Part shown: one piece after another, positions 49,972-59,103 of the stretch
Layout of the letters: each line of letters starts with the position of its first letter
Position numbering within the stretch: position 1 is the first letter of the stretch
DNA from: JBAYJY01 sp041664945
Lineage (GTDB): Bacteria > UBP15 > UBA6099
DNA length: 62,155 nt
Assembly (NCBI GenBank): GCA_041664945.1
Contig: JBAYJY010000006.1
Span: 1 to 62,155 of the forward strand
Direction: 5' to 3'
Translations under genes and position numbers: made by a program
Notes under the pieces: model-generated
Seen by the model: the letters and a program-made list of their open reading frames with translations, nothing else
Database searches by the model: none
What the model was told of the DNA's origin: nothing

Positions 49972-51615
49972 ATGGCTGACGCTCACGCAGACAAACCGGT
50001 TTCCCCTTCATTTGCGCTTCTGCTTTTCATTTTCTTTTTCTCCGTTTTTTCCCTCACGCTCGAAGGGCTTCCTACCGGCGGCGACGCGCTGGGCATGTTT
50101 CTCGTCACAAACACTCTTGTCGAGGATGGAAGCTTTTTTCTCGCGGATTCCAGCCAGGTCGTTCTGCGGCACGGTCGCGACGGCAAATTAGTCTCGAAAT
50201 ACGGCATAGGTCAATCGCTCGCCGAGATACCCGCTTACCTCGTCGCTCGCATCGCCGCCGCGAGAACAAATACCATCGATCCCGCATTTCTTCTGTTTTT
50301 CATAACATCATTTACTTCGCCGCTGATCTGCGCGGCGCTATGCGGGCTGTTTTTCCTGATGTGCCTTCGCATATGGGGTGATTTCAAAACAGCGCTCGCG
50401 CTTACATTCCTTCTCGGCCTCGGAACCCTCGTCTGGCCGCACTCGAAAACGCTTTTCAGCGAACCTCTTCAGACGCTGTGTCTGGCGGGCGGTTTTTACG
50501 CGCTGATAGCCTATCGCGAATCCGGCGGAGCGCGGCGCGCGTTCGCAGCCGGTTTCCTTCTCGGTCTGATGGCGGCCGCCAAGCCGTTTCTGCTGCTAGC
50601 TGCTGCGCCCGCGGCATTTTACTTTCTCGCCTCGCTCCGCTCACGGCCTCGCGGCGAGCGCCGCGCCGCCGCCTTTGCGGCTTTCGCGGCGCCATTCGCT
50701 TTCTGGATCGCTGTCATTCTCTGGTATAACTGGGCGCGTTTCGGCGGCATTTTCGAGTTCGGATACCTCGGCGGCGCCGACAGGGACGGCGTTCACGGAT
50801 TCAGCGTTCCCCTGCTCGTCGGACTGCACGGTTTGCTCTTCAGTTCCGGCAAAGGGTTGCTCTTCTTCGTTCCGTCCTTGATTCTGCTGGTATTCGCATG
50901 GATGCCCTTCGCGAAAAAGCGGCCCGCGCTGGCATGGACGGTCGCGGCGACGTTTGTCATTATGCTGTTTGGGTACGCGAAGTGGAACGCATGGAGCGGC
51001 GATTTCGCATGGGGGCCTCGTTTCCTTCTTCCGGCAGTCCCGCTTCTGATACTGCCGCTCGGAGCGCTGTTCGACCGCGCCGGGTTTTCGCGCAGACTCG
51101 CCGGAAGAGCCGTCATCGGCGCGGCGTTCCTGATCTCGTTCCTCGTTCAGATCCTCGGCGTCTCCGTGAGCGCGAGCGAATACCTGATCATCGCGAACCG
51201 CGCGTCTCCATACAACGGATTCTTCAATCCGGCGCGCGTCGAGCTGAGAGACAACATTCTCAGCGAACACTATATCCCTGAATATTCGCAGCTTGCGGGA
51301 CATTACTGGCTGCTGAAGCATATTATATTGAATCGAGGCCTTTCACAGGGAAAACTCGAAGCGGAGATGCAGAAAGATTTCCCGTGGAAGGGCATCGCGT
51401 CATATGCGCCGCCGCGCGGAGCCGCGGCAGCGGCTCGGCTCGACACTTGGTGGACCCGCATCGGCGCTTTCTATCCGGACGCGGCGGGATGGACGCAAAA
51501 GCTTGCTTTGTTTTTCTCTATAATGTTAATAATATCTGGAGCGGCGCTCGCGCGCGCGATAAATAAATTAAAGGATACATGCTTCCATGGCGACAGTGCA
51601 TCCGAAACAAGATGA
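49972..51615 (+). CDS. Polytopic membrane protein, GT-C (glycosyltransferase 39/ArnT)-like
   Basis: The 547-residue protein has about ten hydrophobic helices separated by short basic loops, for example SFALLLFIFFFSVFSLTLEG and ICAALCGLFFLMCLRIWGDF. The first periplasmic loop contains PTGGDALGMFLVTNTLVEDG, a place where GT-C enzymes carry acidic catalytic residues. It probably transfers a sugar from a polyprenyl-phosphate donor, but the match is general. The N-terminal ATG used here lacks a good Shine-Dalgarno. Its end overlaps the next gene by 29 bases. Confidence 0.72.
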   Translation: MADAHADKPVSPSFALLLFIFFFSVFSLTLEGLPTGGDALGMFLVTNTLVEDGSFFLADSSQVVLRHGRDGKLVSKYGIGQSLAEIPAYLVARIAAARTNTIDPAFLLFFITSFTSPLICAALCGLFFLMCLRIWGDFKTALALTFLLGLGTLVWPHSKTLFSEPLQTLCLAGGFYALIAYRESGGARRAFAAGFLLGLMAAAKPFLLLAAAPAAFYFLASLRSRPRGERRAAAFAAFAAPFAFWIAVILWYNWARFGGIFEFGYLGGADRDGVHGFSVPLLVGLHGLLFSSGKGLLFFVPSLILLVFAWMPFAKKRPALAWTVAATFVIMLFGYAKWNAWSGDFAWGPRFLLPAVPLLILPLGALFDRAGFSRRLAGRAVIGAAFLISFLVQILGVSVSASEYLIIANRASPYNGFFNPARVELRDNILSEHYIPEYSQLAGHYWLLKHIILNRGLSQGKLEAEMQKDFPWKGIASYAPPRGAAAAARLDTWWTRIGAFYPDAAGWTQKLALFFSIMLIISGAALARAINKLKDTCFHGDSASETR

Positions 51616-52513
51616 GAATTTTGTTGTTGTAAGAAACTCGCTTAAAGCGGCAGGCGCCGCCGGCGACGGCCAATATGAGTTCATCGCGGCCGCGGAGGGG
51701 GCGAAACTGTTTCTGCAATACTGGCTTCCGAAGGATAAAGAGACAGAACGCGTGATCATCGCGCTGCACGGAATGTCGGCGCACGGCTGGTACTTCGCGC
51801 TAATGGCTGATGAGATGGCGCCGAACGGAATCGCGTTCTATGCGCCGGACCACCGCCATCACGGGCTGAGCGACGGGCTGAAAGGCGACTTGCCCAAAGT
51901 GATGCTGATCATGGACGATATCAAAGCCGTCGTCGCCCACGTGCGGGAACGGCACCCTAAAGCGAAGATATTCCTGCTCGGCGAAAGCATGGGCGGCATT
52001 CTCAATATCAATTACATGATGGACGCGCCGGGCGACATAGCCGGAATGATACTTCAGGCGCCAGCGGTGCGGCCGGCTTACAAATTCCCCATCAAGGAGA
52101 TCATCAAAGGGCCGGTCTTTCTTTTCTCGCTACTCGTTAAGCCTCGCTGGCGCGTCGTCAAAACCACTGGCGAAGAGCATCTCGGCATGAGAAACATCGA
52201 CAACATAAAGTACGACCGCGAAGATCCGTATCACCTGAAATACGTCAGCGCTAGGTATCTGTTAAGCATAAAAAAACTGATGGACCGCGCTTCTAAGGGC
52301 GGCGCGGCAGGAAAGATCAACGTTCCCGCGCTTGTTATTCAGGGCGGCGCCGACACCGCCGTCGACGCCAAATCGACTCGCGATTTCTATGAGAAGCTGG
52401 CTTCAAAAGAAAAGGAATTCGTTTTTTATCCGGAGGCTTTTCACTGCATGATGAGCGATCCGGACTGCGTTGACATCTTCAGCAGAATCCGGGAATGGGT
52501 GGAGGCGCGCTGA
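51587..52513 (+). CDS. Alpha/beta hydrolase (monoacylglycerol lipase-like)
   Basis: The 308-residue serine hydrolase has an oxyanion-side HGMSAHGWYF, APDHRHHGLSDG, nucleophile elbow LLGESMGGI, the acid in VIQGGADTAVD and a C-terminal histidine in PEAFHCMM. This is the plan of monoacylglycerol lipases and lysophospholipases. No signal peptide is present, so it acts inside the cell. It overlaps the membrane-protein gene and is followed after four bases by the OstA-repeat gene. Confidence 0.87.
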   Translation: MATVHPKQDENFVVVRNSLKAAGAAGDGQYEFIAAAEGAKLFLQYWLPKDKETERVIIALHGMSAHGWYFALMADEMAPNGIAFYAPDHRHHGLSDGLKGDLPKVMLIMDDIKAVVAHVRERHPKAKIFLLGESMGGILNINYMMDAPGDIAGMILQAPAVRPAYKFPIKEIIKGPVFLFSLLVKPRWRVVKTTGEEHLGMRNIDNIKYDREDPYHLKYVSARYLLSIKKLMDRASKGGAAGKINVPALVIQGGADTAVDAKSTRDFYEKLASKEKEFVFYPEAFHCMMSDPDCVDIFSRIREWVEAR

Positions 52514-52517
52514 ACCA

Positions 52518-55118
52518 ATGCTATTCGAGGGCTTCGAATCAATAAGGCGCATTTTTGTATTTATTTTCGTCGCGCTCGTTATCGCGTTCATTACAATCGC
52601 CTTCATAATGAAAATCGAGGAAGCCGGCAGAAAAACGCCTGCCTCCATCGAGATCACGGACGGCCTGATCCGTATCATTAAAAATGGAAAAGCGAAGTGG
52701 GAGTTCCGCGTCGATAAAATCGTGATGTCGCCGGACGAAAAGAAATACAAGTTCACGAAAATTCACGACGGCATATTTCAGCGGTCGGACCGCCCTCCGC
52801 TTACTTTCACCGCCGGTTCCGGAAGCTACGATTCAACCAGAGAGAAGCTTCTGCTCGAAGGCAACTTCGCCATGACTTCAAAGAACGGCGATTTTTTTCG
52901 CGCCGCGAGCGCCGAATGGGACGGCATGAACAAGCGGCTCTCCATTCCCACGCAAGTCGCCTTCAGTTCCGAAGGAAATGCGATGCGCGGCGGCCGCCTC
53001 GAAGCATGGGGCGATGACCTCACCGTCTTCAGCGTCTCGAAAGATGTCTTCGTCACAATCGCCGACCTCCAGAAAATGGGCGGCGAAAAAACTAAAAAAG
53101 AAATCGAAGAAACTTCTATTGACGAGACATATTTCAAAAAACTATCTATAACAGCGCAACTCGTCGAATACGACCGGCTTGAAAAAGTGATGAAAGTTTA
53201 TCCCAATCCAAGCAGCATGGGGATCTTCCTTCCCGGCCGGCTCGCTCCGCAGCCGACCGACCGCGTGACGCTCGAAGGCAAAAACTTCATTCTGAAGTCG
53301 CGCGAAATGTTTCTCGACATGGAACGGAAAGCGGCGCAGGCGACAGGTCAGGTATGGGCGTTGAAAAAAGCCGAAACAAAAAGTAAGAAAAATGAAAATG
53401 ACTCAAAAGTGAAGCGCGCGTTTCTAAAAAAGGATTCTGCTTATGAAACAGAACAGGCGAATCTTTTTTGGAAAGAAGGGTTCCTCGATTTTCCATATAC
53501 TGTGACTATGACAAAAACGGACATGACGGCGATCGCCGGACGCGCGTTCGTCGACATCAAACGCGACACAGCGGTCCTGTCGAACGGCGTTAGGCTGCAT
53601 CAGGCGAAAGGCGACTGGCTGCTCGACGAAGGCGTTGTGGATAAAGACGCGAGCAAAAAGACAAAAGACGCTGTCCGCGAGGAAACAACCGTAGTCTGCG
53701 ACAACATGGACATGGACTCTAAGAACGACGCGCTTAACGCCTACGGCGGCGTAACGGTGACGCAGAAGAACCGCAACCTGTCCGGCGGTTCCGCCCACTA
53801 CGACGGCGACAAAAAAGCGTGGTCTGTTTTCGGCGATTCGTTTTATAAGGACAAAGACTACCGCATCACCGCCGACAGATTCGTCTATTACGAAAATGAA
53901 AAAATATTCGAGGCTCTGGACAGCGTTTACGCCGAGAAAGCGCCGGACGAGGACCAGCGGAAAGACATCTCTGACTACTATGAGGAACGCGACGGCGAGC
54001 GGCCGGACGAAAAATCATTCTCCCGCGACAACATCAAAGTCACCGCGCGAAAACTGCGTTACGACGAGAAAAAAGACGCGCTCACCGCGGAAGGCGACGC
54101 GAAACTTATTTTCCGGGACGCCACGATCATCTCCGACAATCTTTTCGTCGATTACAAATCAGACACCGCGCGAGGCGATGGTGGCGTCAGTTTCGACGAC
54201 ACGCGCAATCACATCACCGCTTCGAAATTCACTGTCGACTGGAACGATAAAAGCTTCAACGCTTCCGGAAACGTGCGCATGAGAGACGCCGGACGCAAAA
54301 CGGAAAGCGGCCGTGAAGAACAGGAAAGCATGAACCTCGACGCGAACAGTCTCGAATACGAATGGAAAAATAAGAAAGGCGTCGCCGAGGGGAAGGTCAA
54401 CATCTCGGCGGAAGGGCGACGCTCTTCCGCCGCGCGACTCGATTTCGACCGCGGCACAAAAACTTACAAACTTTCCGGCGACGTCAAAATTCATCAGGAT
54501 AGCGGCGACTGGCTCGATAAGCGCGACGTTTTCGGCGAAGACGACGACAAAGCGAAACGGCTCGCTAAGAAACCGACGGACATCACCTGCGAGACTGCGT
54601 TCTTCGATGACGGGAACGACCGATCCACTCTCAGCGGCGGCGTCTATATTGTTCAACAGCATCGCGAGATAAGGGCGCGAACGATTACGGCCGACTCGAA
54701 ACGAAAAATTTTCGAGGCAGACGGAAGCGTAAAGTATTCGCAGGATTCCGGCGACTGGATTTTCGACGAGAAATTCATAGACGAGGACGTCGAGGAAGAC
54801 GTTGAGAAGAAGGCGCGGGGCGCGCTCGAAATCACCGCCGCCCGCCTCATTTCGGAATATGGCGAGAACAAAATATTTGTTGACGGCGGAGTGAAGTTCA
54901 CTCAAGGCGCCAACAGCGCTGCGTCGGACAAGGCCTGGCATTACGGCGACTCAAAACGAACGGTGTTCGAGGGACATGTCAATTTCATCGACGACCGCGG
55001 CCGCGACTTCAAAGCCGAGCGAGTCGTCTACGACAGAGCTTCGAAAACAGTCGAGGCTTTCAAGTCGGTTAAAGGCTCAACCGACCTGTCGGAACTTAAA
55101 AAGAAAAATAACATGTGA
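52518..55118 (+). CDS. Giant membrane-anchored LptC/OstA-repeat protein
   Basis: The 866-residue protein has one N-terminal membrane helix (about 9-32). An LptC-like jellyroll follows (about 40-160: ASIEITDGLIRIIKNGKAKW, AGSGSYDSTREKLLLEGNFA), then several OstA/LptA-type units (KLRYDEKKDALTAEGDAKLI; LEYEWKNKKGVAEGKVNIS; FDRGTKTYKLSGDVKIHQDS). LptA has about 185 residues and LptC about 190, so one chain here could form a whole inner-to-outer-membrane LPS bridge. Three units share an insert with QxxGDW(L/I). Both the ribosome-binding GGAGG and the start lie at the end of the hydrolase gene. Confidence 0.8.
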   Translation: MLFEGFESIRRIFVFIFVALVIAFITIAFIMKIEEAGRKTPASIEITDGLIRIIKNGKAKWEFRVDKIVMSPDEKKYKFTKIHDGIFQRSDRPPLTFTAGSGSYDSTREKLLLEGNFAMTSKNGDFFRAASAEWDGMNKRLSIPTQVAFSSEGNAMRGGRLEAWGDDLTVFSVSKDVFVTIADLQKMGGEKTKKEIEETSIDETYFKKLSITAQLVEYDRLEKVMKVYPNPSSMGIFLPGRLAPQPTDRVTLEGKNFILKSREMFLDMERKAAQATGQVWALKKAETKSKKNENDSKVKRAFLKKDSAYETEQANLFWKEGFLDFPYTVTMTKTDMTAIAGRAFVDIKRDTAVLSNGVRLHQAKGDWLLDEGVVDKDASKKTKDAVREETTVVCDNMDMDSKNDALNAYGGVTVTQKNRNLSGGSAHYDGDKKAWSVFGDSFYKDKDYRITADRFVYYENEKIFEALDSVYAEKAPDEDQRKDISDYYEERDGERPDEKSFSRDNIKVTARKLRYDEKKDALTAEGDAKLIFRDATIISDNLFVDYKSDTARGDGGVSFDDTRNHITASKFTVDWNDKSFNASGNVRMRDAGRKTESGREEQESMNLDANSLEYEWKNKKGVAEGKVNISAEGRRSSAARLDFDRGTKTYKLSGDVKIHQDSGDWLDKRDVFGEDDDKAKRLAKKPTDITCETAFFDDGNDRSTLSGGVYIVQQHREIRARTITADSKRKIFEADGSVKYSQDSGDWIFDEKFIDEDVEEDVEKKARGALEITAARLISEYGENKIFVDGGVKFTQGANSAASDKAWHYGDSKRTVFEGHVNFIDDRGRDFKAERVVYDRASKTVEAFKSVKGSTDLSELKKKNNM

Positions 55119-55206
55119 CGATATATTTAGTAATACAATGATAGGATAACAATGGGGGGCTGATTTTTCGCAATGCGGCGCCTCGAAAGATCGAAAAGGA
55201 ACGACG

Positions 55207-57060
55207 ATGGGAATTATCCACGCGCTGGACGCGTTCACAATAGCAAAAATCGCCGCCGGCGAAGTCGTCGAGCGGCCGGTCTCCGTAGTCAAGGAACTGG
55301 TTGAGAATGCGCTCGACGCGAAATGCACCGAGTTGACAATCAACATCGAGGAAGGCGGCCACAAGCTGATCCGCGTGAGCGACAACGGCGTCGGCATGAC
55401 CGCCGAAGACGCCGCGCTGTGCCTGAAAAGCCACACGACGAGCAAGCTGGCCACCACCGACGACCTCGAGCGTATATTGACATTCGGCTTCCGCGGCGAA
55501 GCGCTGCACAGCATCAGCGCGGTCTCGCGCCTGACGGTGACAACTTGCGACAACGACCGCGGCGAAGGCTGGCGCGTCAGGATGGAGGGCGCTGCCGAGC
55601 CTCCCCCGGAACCGGCCGCGCGAGTCCGCGGAACAACCGTCGAAGTCGAAAACCTTTTCTTCAACGTGCCCGCGCGCAGAAAATTTCTCAAATCGCCGCG
55701 CTCCGAAATCCAAACGATCGACTCTTTCGTCGCGCGCATGATCGTTGCCCACCCAAACGTCCGATTCCTTCTCACTCACAACGGCTTGGACGTCTTCAAA
55801 GCGCCCGCCGGCCAGGAGATCAAGGATCGCATACGCTACATTTTCGGAAAAGACATCGCCGAAAAAATAGCGCACGTCGTCGGCGCCGCCGGCCGAATCG
55901 GCCTCGACGCTTATTTCACGCTCCCAGATACGACTTTCCCTAATCGCAAATATCACATCTTTTTCGTCAATGGCCGCCTCATAAAGGACCGCCATATCAC
56001 CGTCGCCGTCGACTCCGCCTACAGGGGCCTTATTCCCGGAGGCCGTTACGGCCTGGCGATTCTTTTTCTCAACCTCGATTCCGCTGAACTCGACGCAAAC
56101 GTGCATCCCGCGAAGACTGAAGTGCGATTCGCCGCTCCGCACGACATCCACTCTCTGATATACCGCGCTCTAAGGAGCCGCTTTAGCGACGCCGGCGCGA
56201 ATGACACCGAGATATTAACTCTCACTCCACGCGCGGACTCGAAAGACCCGGCGGAACCCGAAGACATGATGCGTTTTATGAAGCAGGCGAAAACGGCGTC
56301 CCCGCCCGTTCATTCAGCGCCGCCCTCCCCCGTCCCGCCTCCGGCGCCGGAATCGCAGGCTGCCATACAGCAACCGATCTTTCACGCTCCCGCCGGTCCC
56401 GTCGAAATCAAGGTGACGGTTCCGCCTCCGGCCGCGCCAGCCGATAAGTTTGAATCCCTCACAGGGCAAACCGACGCGTTTCCATTCAAAGGCGGCTCCT
56501 GCCGCGTCCTGGCGCAATTTTATAAAACATATATTCTCGTCGAAATCGACGGCGACCCGGTTTTCATCGACCAGCACGTCGCGAGCGAACGAATCCTTTA
56601 CAACGAACTGAAAAGAAAATCAGTCAGGCGGCCGGAGCAACTCCAGTTGATTTCGGAGCCTGTCGAAGTTCCGCGCGAAGTGTTCAACACTCTGAACGAA
56701 AACCTCGAACGCGTGCGCGCCGCGGGCATCGAGATCGAGCCGTTCGGCGACCGCGCGTTTGTGATCCGTTCCGTCGCTCATAAGGCCGGCCCGTTCGATC
56801 CGGCGTCGCTTCTCGTCGCCATCGCCCACGAGATAACCTCATCTCCGTTCAAAACGCCGGGGAACGCGCTGACCGACAAACTGCTCACCGTCGCCGCCTG
56901 CAAGATGGCGGTCAAAGCCGGCCAAGACCTGACGCCCGGGGAAATGCGCGCTCTCGTGGAAGCATATCTAATGGAAGAGTTCAACCGGACCTGCCCGCAC
57001 GGGCGCCCGATCACTCATAAAGTCTCGCGGGAGAACCTTAATGCCTGGTTCAGACGATAA
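55207..57060 (+). CDS. mutL: DNA mismatch repair protein MutL
   Basis: The 617-residue protein has the GHKL ATPase N-terminus: KIAAGEVVERPVSVVKELVE, DNGVGM, GFRGEAL and NVHPAKTEV. A Pro-rich linker (about 365-430) and a C-terminal dimerisation domain follow. The C-terminal domain has CPHGRP (C596) and the endonuclease motif as D455-Q-H-V-A-S-E461, but the last glutamate of DQHA(x)2E(x)4E is N466, with E467 next to it. AAAAGGA lies before the ATG. It overlaps the following methyltransferase gene by 20 bases. Confidence 0.94.
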   Translation: MGIIHALDAFTIAKIAAGEVVERPVSVVKELVENALDAKCTELTINIEEGGHKLIRVSDNGVGMTAEDAALCLKSHTTSKLATTDDLERILTFGFRGEALHSISAVSRLTVTTCDNDRGEGWRVRMEGAAEPPPEPAARVRGTTVEVENLFFNVPARRKFLKSPRSEIQTIDSFVARMIVAHPNVRFLLTHNGLDVFKAPAGQEIKDRIRYIFGKDIAEKIAHVVGAAGRIGLDAYFTLPDTTFPNRKYHIFFVNGRLIKDRHITVAVDSAYRGLIPGGRYGLAILFLNLDSAELDANVHPAKTEVRFAAPHDIHSLIYRALRSRFSDAGANDTEILTLTPRADSKDPAEPEDMMRFMKQAKTASPPVHSAPPSPVPPPAPESQAAIQQPIFHAPAGPVEIKVTVPPPAAPADKFESLTGQTDAFPFKGGSCRVLAQFYKTYILVEIDGDPVFIDQHVASERILYNELKRKSVRRPEQLQLISEPVEVPREVFNTLNENLERVRAAGIEIEPFGDRAFVIRSVAHKAGPFDPASLLVAIAHEITSSPFKTPGNALTDKLLTVAACKMAVKAGQDLTPGEMRALVEAYLMEEFNRTCPHGRPITHKVSRENLNAWFRR

Positions 57061-57817
57061 CCGCTGGATAGTGACCGCGCCCAGAAGGCGAGGCGCCCTT
57101 TACGCGAAAGCCGCGAAGACCGCCGAACGGCTGGGGTTGCCGTATGTCGAACGCGGCGAGGACTCGTTCGCGACAATCTTCGAGCGAACCGGCGCAATCG
57201 CCGCTTTCGTCGAAACCGAAGACTTTCCTCTTATCCAGACTCAGGCCGGACAGCTCTTTTTCCACGAAAACACCGCGGGGCGCCGCACCACGCATCCGGG
57301 CCGAACCGACGCGCTCCTGCGCGCTCTCGAAACTCGGCCGGACGACCGCATTCTCGACGCCACTGTCGGCCTCGCCTGCGACGCGCTCGTCATCGCAACC
57401 AGCCTCGACTCAGGCAAAATCACCGGCGTCGAGTCCAACCCTCTGCTCGCCGACCTCGTAAGCCGCGGACTAAAAGAATACACTTTCAAAAAAACACACC
57501 TCGAAAGCGCCGCCGATAAAATCGAAATCGTCCATGCCGACCACGTCGAATTTATGCGGACGCTCGGCGACGGAGAATACGATCTCATCTATTTTGATCC
57601 GATGTTCACGGAGACAGTCAGCGCGTCGCCGATGATGCAGAGAGTGCGGGCGCTCGCCGACAAAACACAGCTTTCAGAAGAAGCGCTGCGCGAAGCCGCG
57701 CGGGTCGCTCGCCGCCGCGTTGTCGTCAAAGGGCGACGGGGCTGCTTCGGCCCATTCAATTTTCCGCGCATTATCCAGAGCGGAAGAACGGTTTTCTATG
57801 GAATCATTGACGTCTGA
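57041..57817 (+). CDS. Class I SAM methyltransferase, RsmJ-like
   Basis: The 258-residue protein has the SAM-binding loop LDATVGLACDALVIA, the acidic ITGVESNPLLADLV, HADHVEFM and the catalytic-type IYFDPMFTETVSASPMM. These resemble RsmJ (YhiQ), which methylates 16S rRNA G1516, including the DPMF motif. The N-terminal 80 residues are divergent. Both ends overlap neighbours by 20 bases (mutL and miaA), so the three genes form one operon. Confidence 0.78.
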   Translation: MPGSDDNRWIVTAPRRRGALYAKAAKTAERLGLPYVERGEDSFATIFERTGAIAAFVETEDFPLIQTQAGQLFFHENTAGRRTTHPGRTDALLRALETRPDDRILDATVGLACDALVIATSLDSGKITGVESNPLLADLVSRGLKEYTFKKTHLESAADKIEIVHADHVEFMRTLGDGEYDLIYFDPMFTETVSASPMMQRVRALADKTQLSEEALREAARVARRRVVVKGRRGCFGPFNFPRIIQSGRTVFYGIIDV

Positions 57818-58742
57818 CATACCTGTGATCTGCGGGCCCACCGCCTGCGGCAAAACGGCGCTCGGCATCGCATACGCCGAGCGCTTCGGCGGCGAGATTA
57901 TTTCCATGGACTCGCGCCAGATATTCCGGCGCCTCGACATCGGCACCGCGAAGCCGACGGCGGAGGAGCTCGCCCGCGTTCCGCACCACATGATCGACAT
58001 CGCCGAACCCGGCGACCGGTTCACCGTCGCTAATTTCGTCGACCGCGCCCATGAGGCGATCCGCGATATCGTCTCACGCGGCAAACGACCGGTGATCGTC
58101 GGCGGCACGCCGTTCTACCTCTCCGCGCTTCTCGGCGATTTCGACTTTTGCGAAGTCGACGCGGACCCCGAATACCGCGACGCGCTCAACGACGAAGCGG
58201 CCCGGCTCGGCTCCGGCGTTCTGCACGAAAGGCTGCGCGAGGCCGACCCGGAGGCGGCGCGGAAAATCCACGCGAACGACCTCTTCAGATTGGTGCGCGC
58301 TCTCGAAATTCTGAAGGTCGCCGGCGAACCGCCGTCGCGTTTCAGAACGCAGTCTGTCGCCGCGCCTGAGCGCCCGGAAAACAGCGGACTTTCATTCAAT
58401 GTTTTCTGCCTCTATATGCCGCGCAAAAAATTGTATGATAGAATTAACAAAAGAACGGTTATTATGTACAATATGGGACTGGCTGAAGAAATCATCTCGG
58501 TTCTTGACCGTGACGCGTCAGCCAACGGCTTTTTGAAAAAGATAATAGGATATGCGGATTGCCTGTCTTATATCGAGGGCGAGACAACTCTCGAGCATGC
58601 TGTGGCCGAGACGCAGATGCGGACGCGCCGATATGCGAAAAGGCAACTGACGTGGCTGCGGGCGCTCGAAAGAGCGACTTGGCTTAACGCAGACCTGCCT
58701 GATAAGGACGCGGCGTTCCGATTCATGTCTGACAAAGGATGA
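57798..58742 (+). CDS. miaA: tRNA dimethylallyltransferase
   Basis: The 314-residue enzyme adds a dimethylallyl group to A37 of tRNAs reading U-starting codons. It has the P-loop GPTACGKTALGIAYAERF, SMDSRQIFRRLDIGTAKPT, HHMIDI, PVIVGGTPFYLSALL and the C-terminal TRRYAKRQLTWLRAL. The ATG before ESLTSDIPVICGPT is used, since the longer frame lies within the upstream methyltransferase gene. mutL-miaA-hfq order is frequent in bacteria. Confidence 0.95.
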   Translation: MESLTSDIPVICGPTACGKTALGIAYAERFGGEIISMDSRQIFRRLDIGTAKPTAEELARVPHHMIDIAEPGDRFTVANFVDRAHEAIRDIVSRGKRPVIVGGTPFYLSALLGDFDFCEVDADPEYRDALNDEAARLGSGVLHERLREADPEAARKIHANDLFRLVRALEILKVAGEPPSRFRTQSVAAPERPENSGLSFNVFCLYMPRKKLYDRINKRTVIMYNMGLAEEIISVLDRDASANGFLKKIIGYADCLSYIEGETTLEHAVAETQMRTRRYAKRQLTWLRALERATWLNADLPDKDAAFRFMSDKG

Positions 58743-58797
58743 AACTAAATTCTTATTTATCATAAACTAATACTAAACCACTAAGGAGGGTACCATT

Positions 58798-59085
58798 ATG
58801 TCAACCTCAGGAGCATCCGGAGCGGGGGCAGAAGCGTCGATCAACATTCAAGACGAATTTCTGAAAAAAGCGAGAAACGAAAAAATCTCCGTAGTCGTCT
58901 TTTTGACAAACAAAGTCCAGCTCCACGGACACATCACCGGATTCGACCGGTATGTCATTCTTCTGGAGTCCGCCGGCAAACAGCAGTTGATCTTCAAACA
59001 TGCGGTTACGACCATCACTCCGTCTTTCCCGCTGAACATCAAACTGCACCGCGGCGCGCCGACTAAGAATAACAACGGCGAATAA
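58798..59085 (+). CDS. hfq: RNA chaperone Hfq
   Basis: The 95-residue protein has Sm1 (NIQDEFLKKARNEKISVVVF, LTNKVQLHGHITGFDRYVIL) and Sm2 (KQQLIFKHAVTTITPS, where the YKH signature reads FKH). About 16 low-complexity Ser/Gly/Ala residues precede the Sm fold, which most Hfq proteins lack. Hfq forms hexamers that pair small RNAs with mRNAs. AAGGAGGG before the ATG is strong. It is 55 bases after miaA. Confidence 0.94.
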   Translation: MSTSGASGAGAEASINIQDEFLKKARNEKISVVVFLTNKVQLHGHITGFDRYVILLESAGKQQLIFKHAVTTITPSFPLNIKLHRGAPTKNNNGE

Positions 59086-59103
59086 CGTTTAAGGCGCAAT
59101 TCC

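Noticed and set aside
53598..54800. CRISPR or other DNA-level repeat in the OstA-repeat gene
   Set aside because: The repeats are at protein level only, irregularly spaced and within a continuous reading frame.
55096..56151. 351-codon minus-strand frame
   Set aside because: It is the antisense shadow of mutL, whose motifs are unmistakable.
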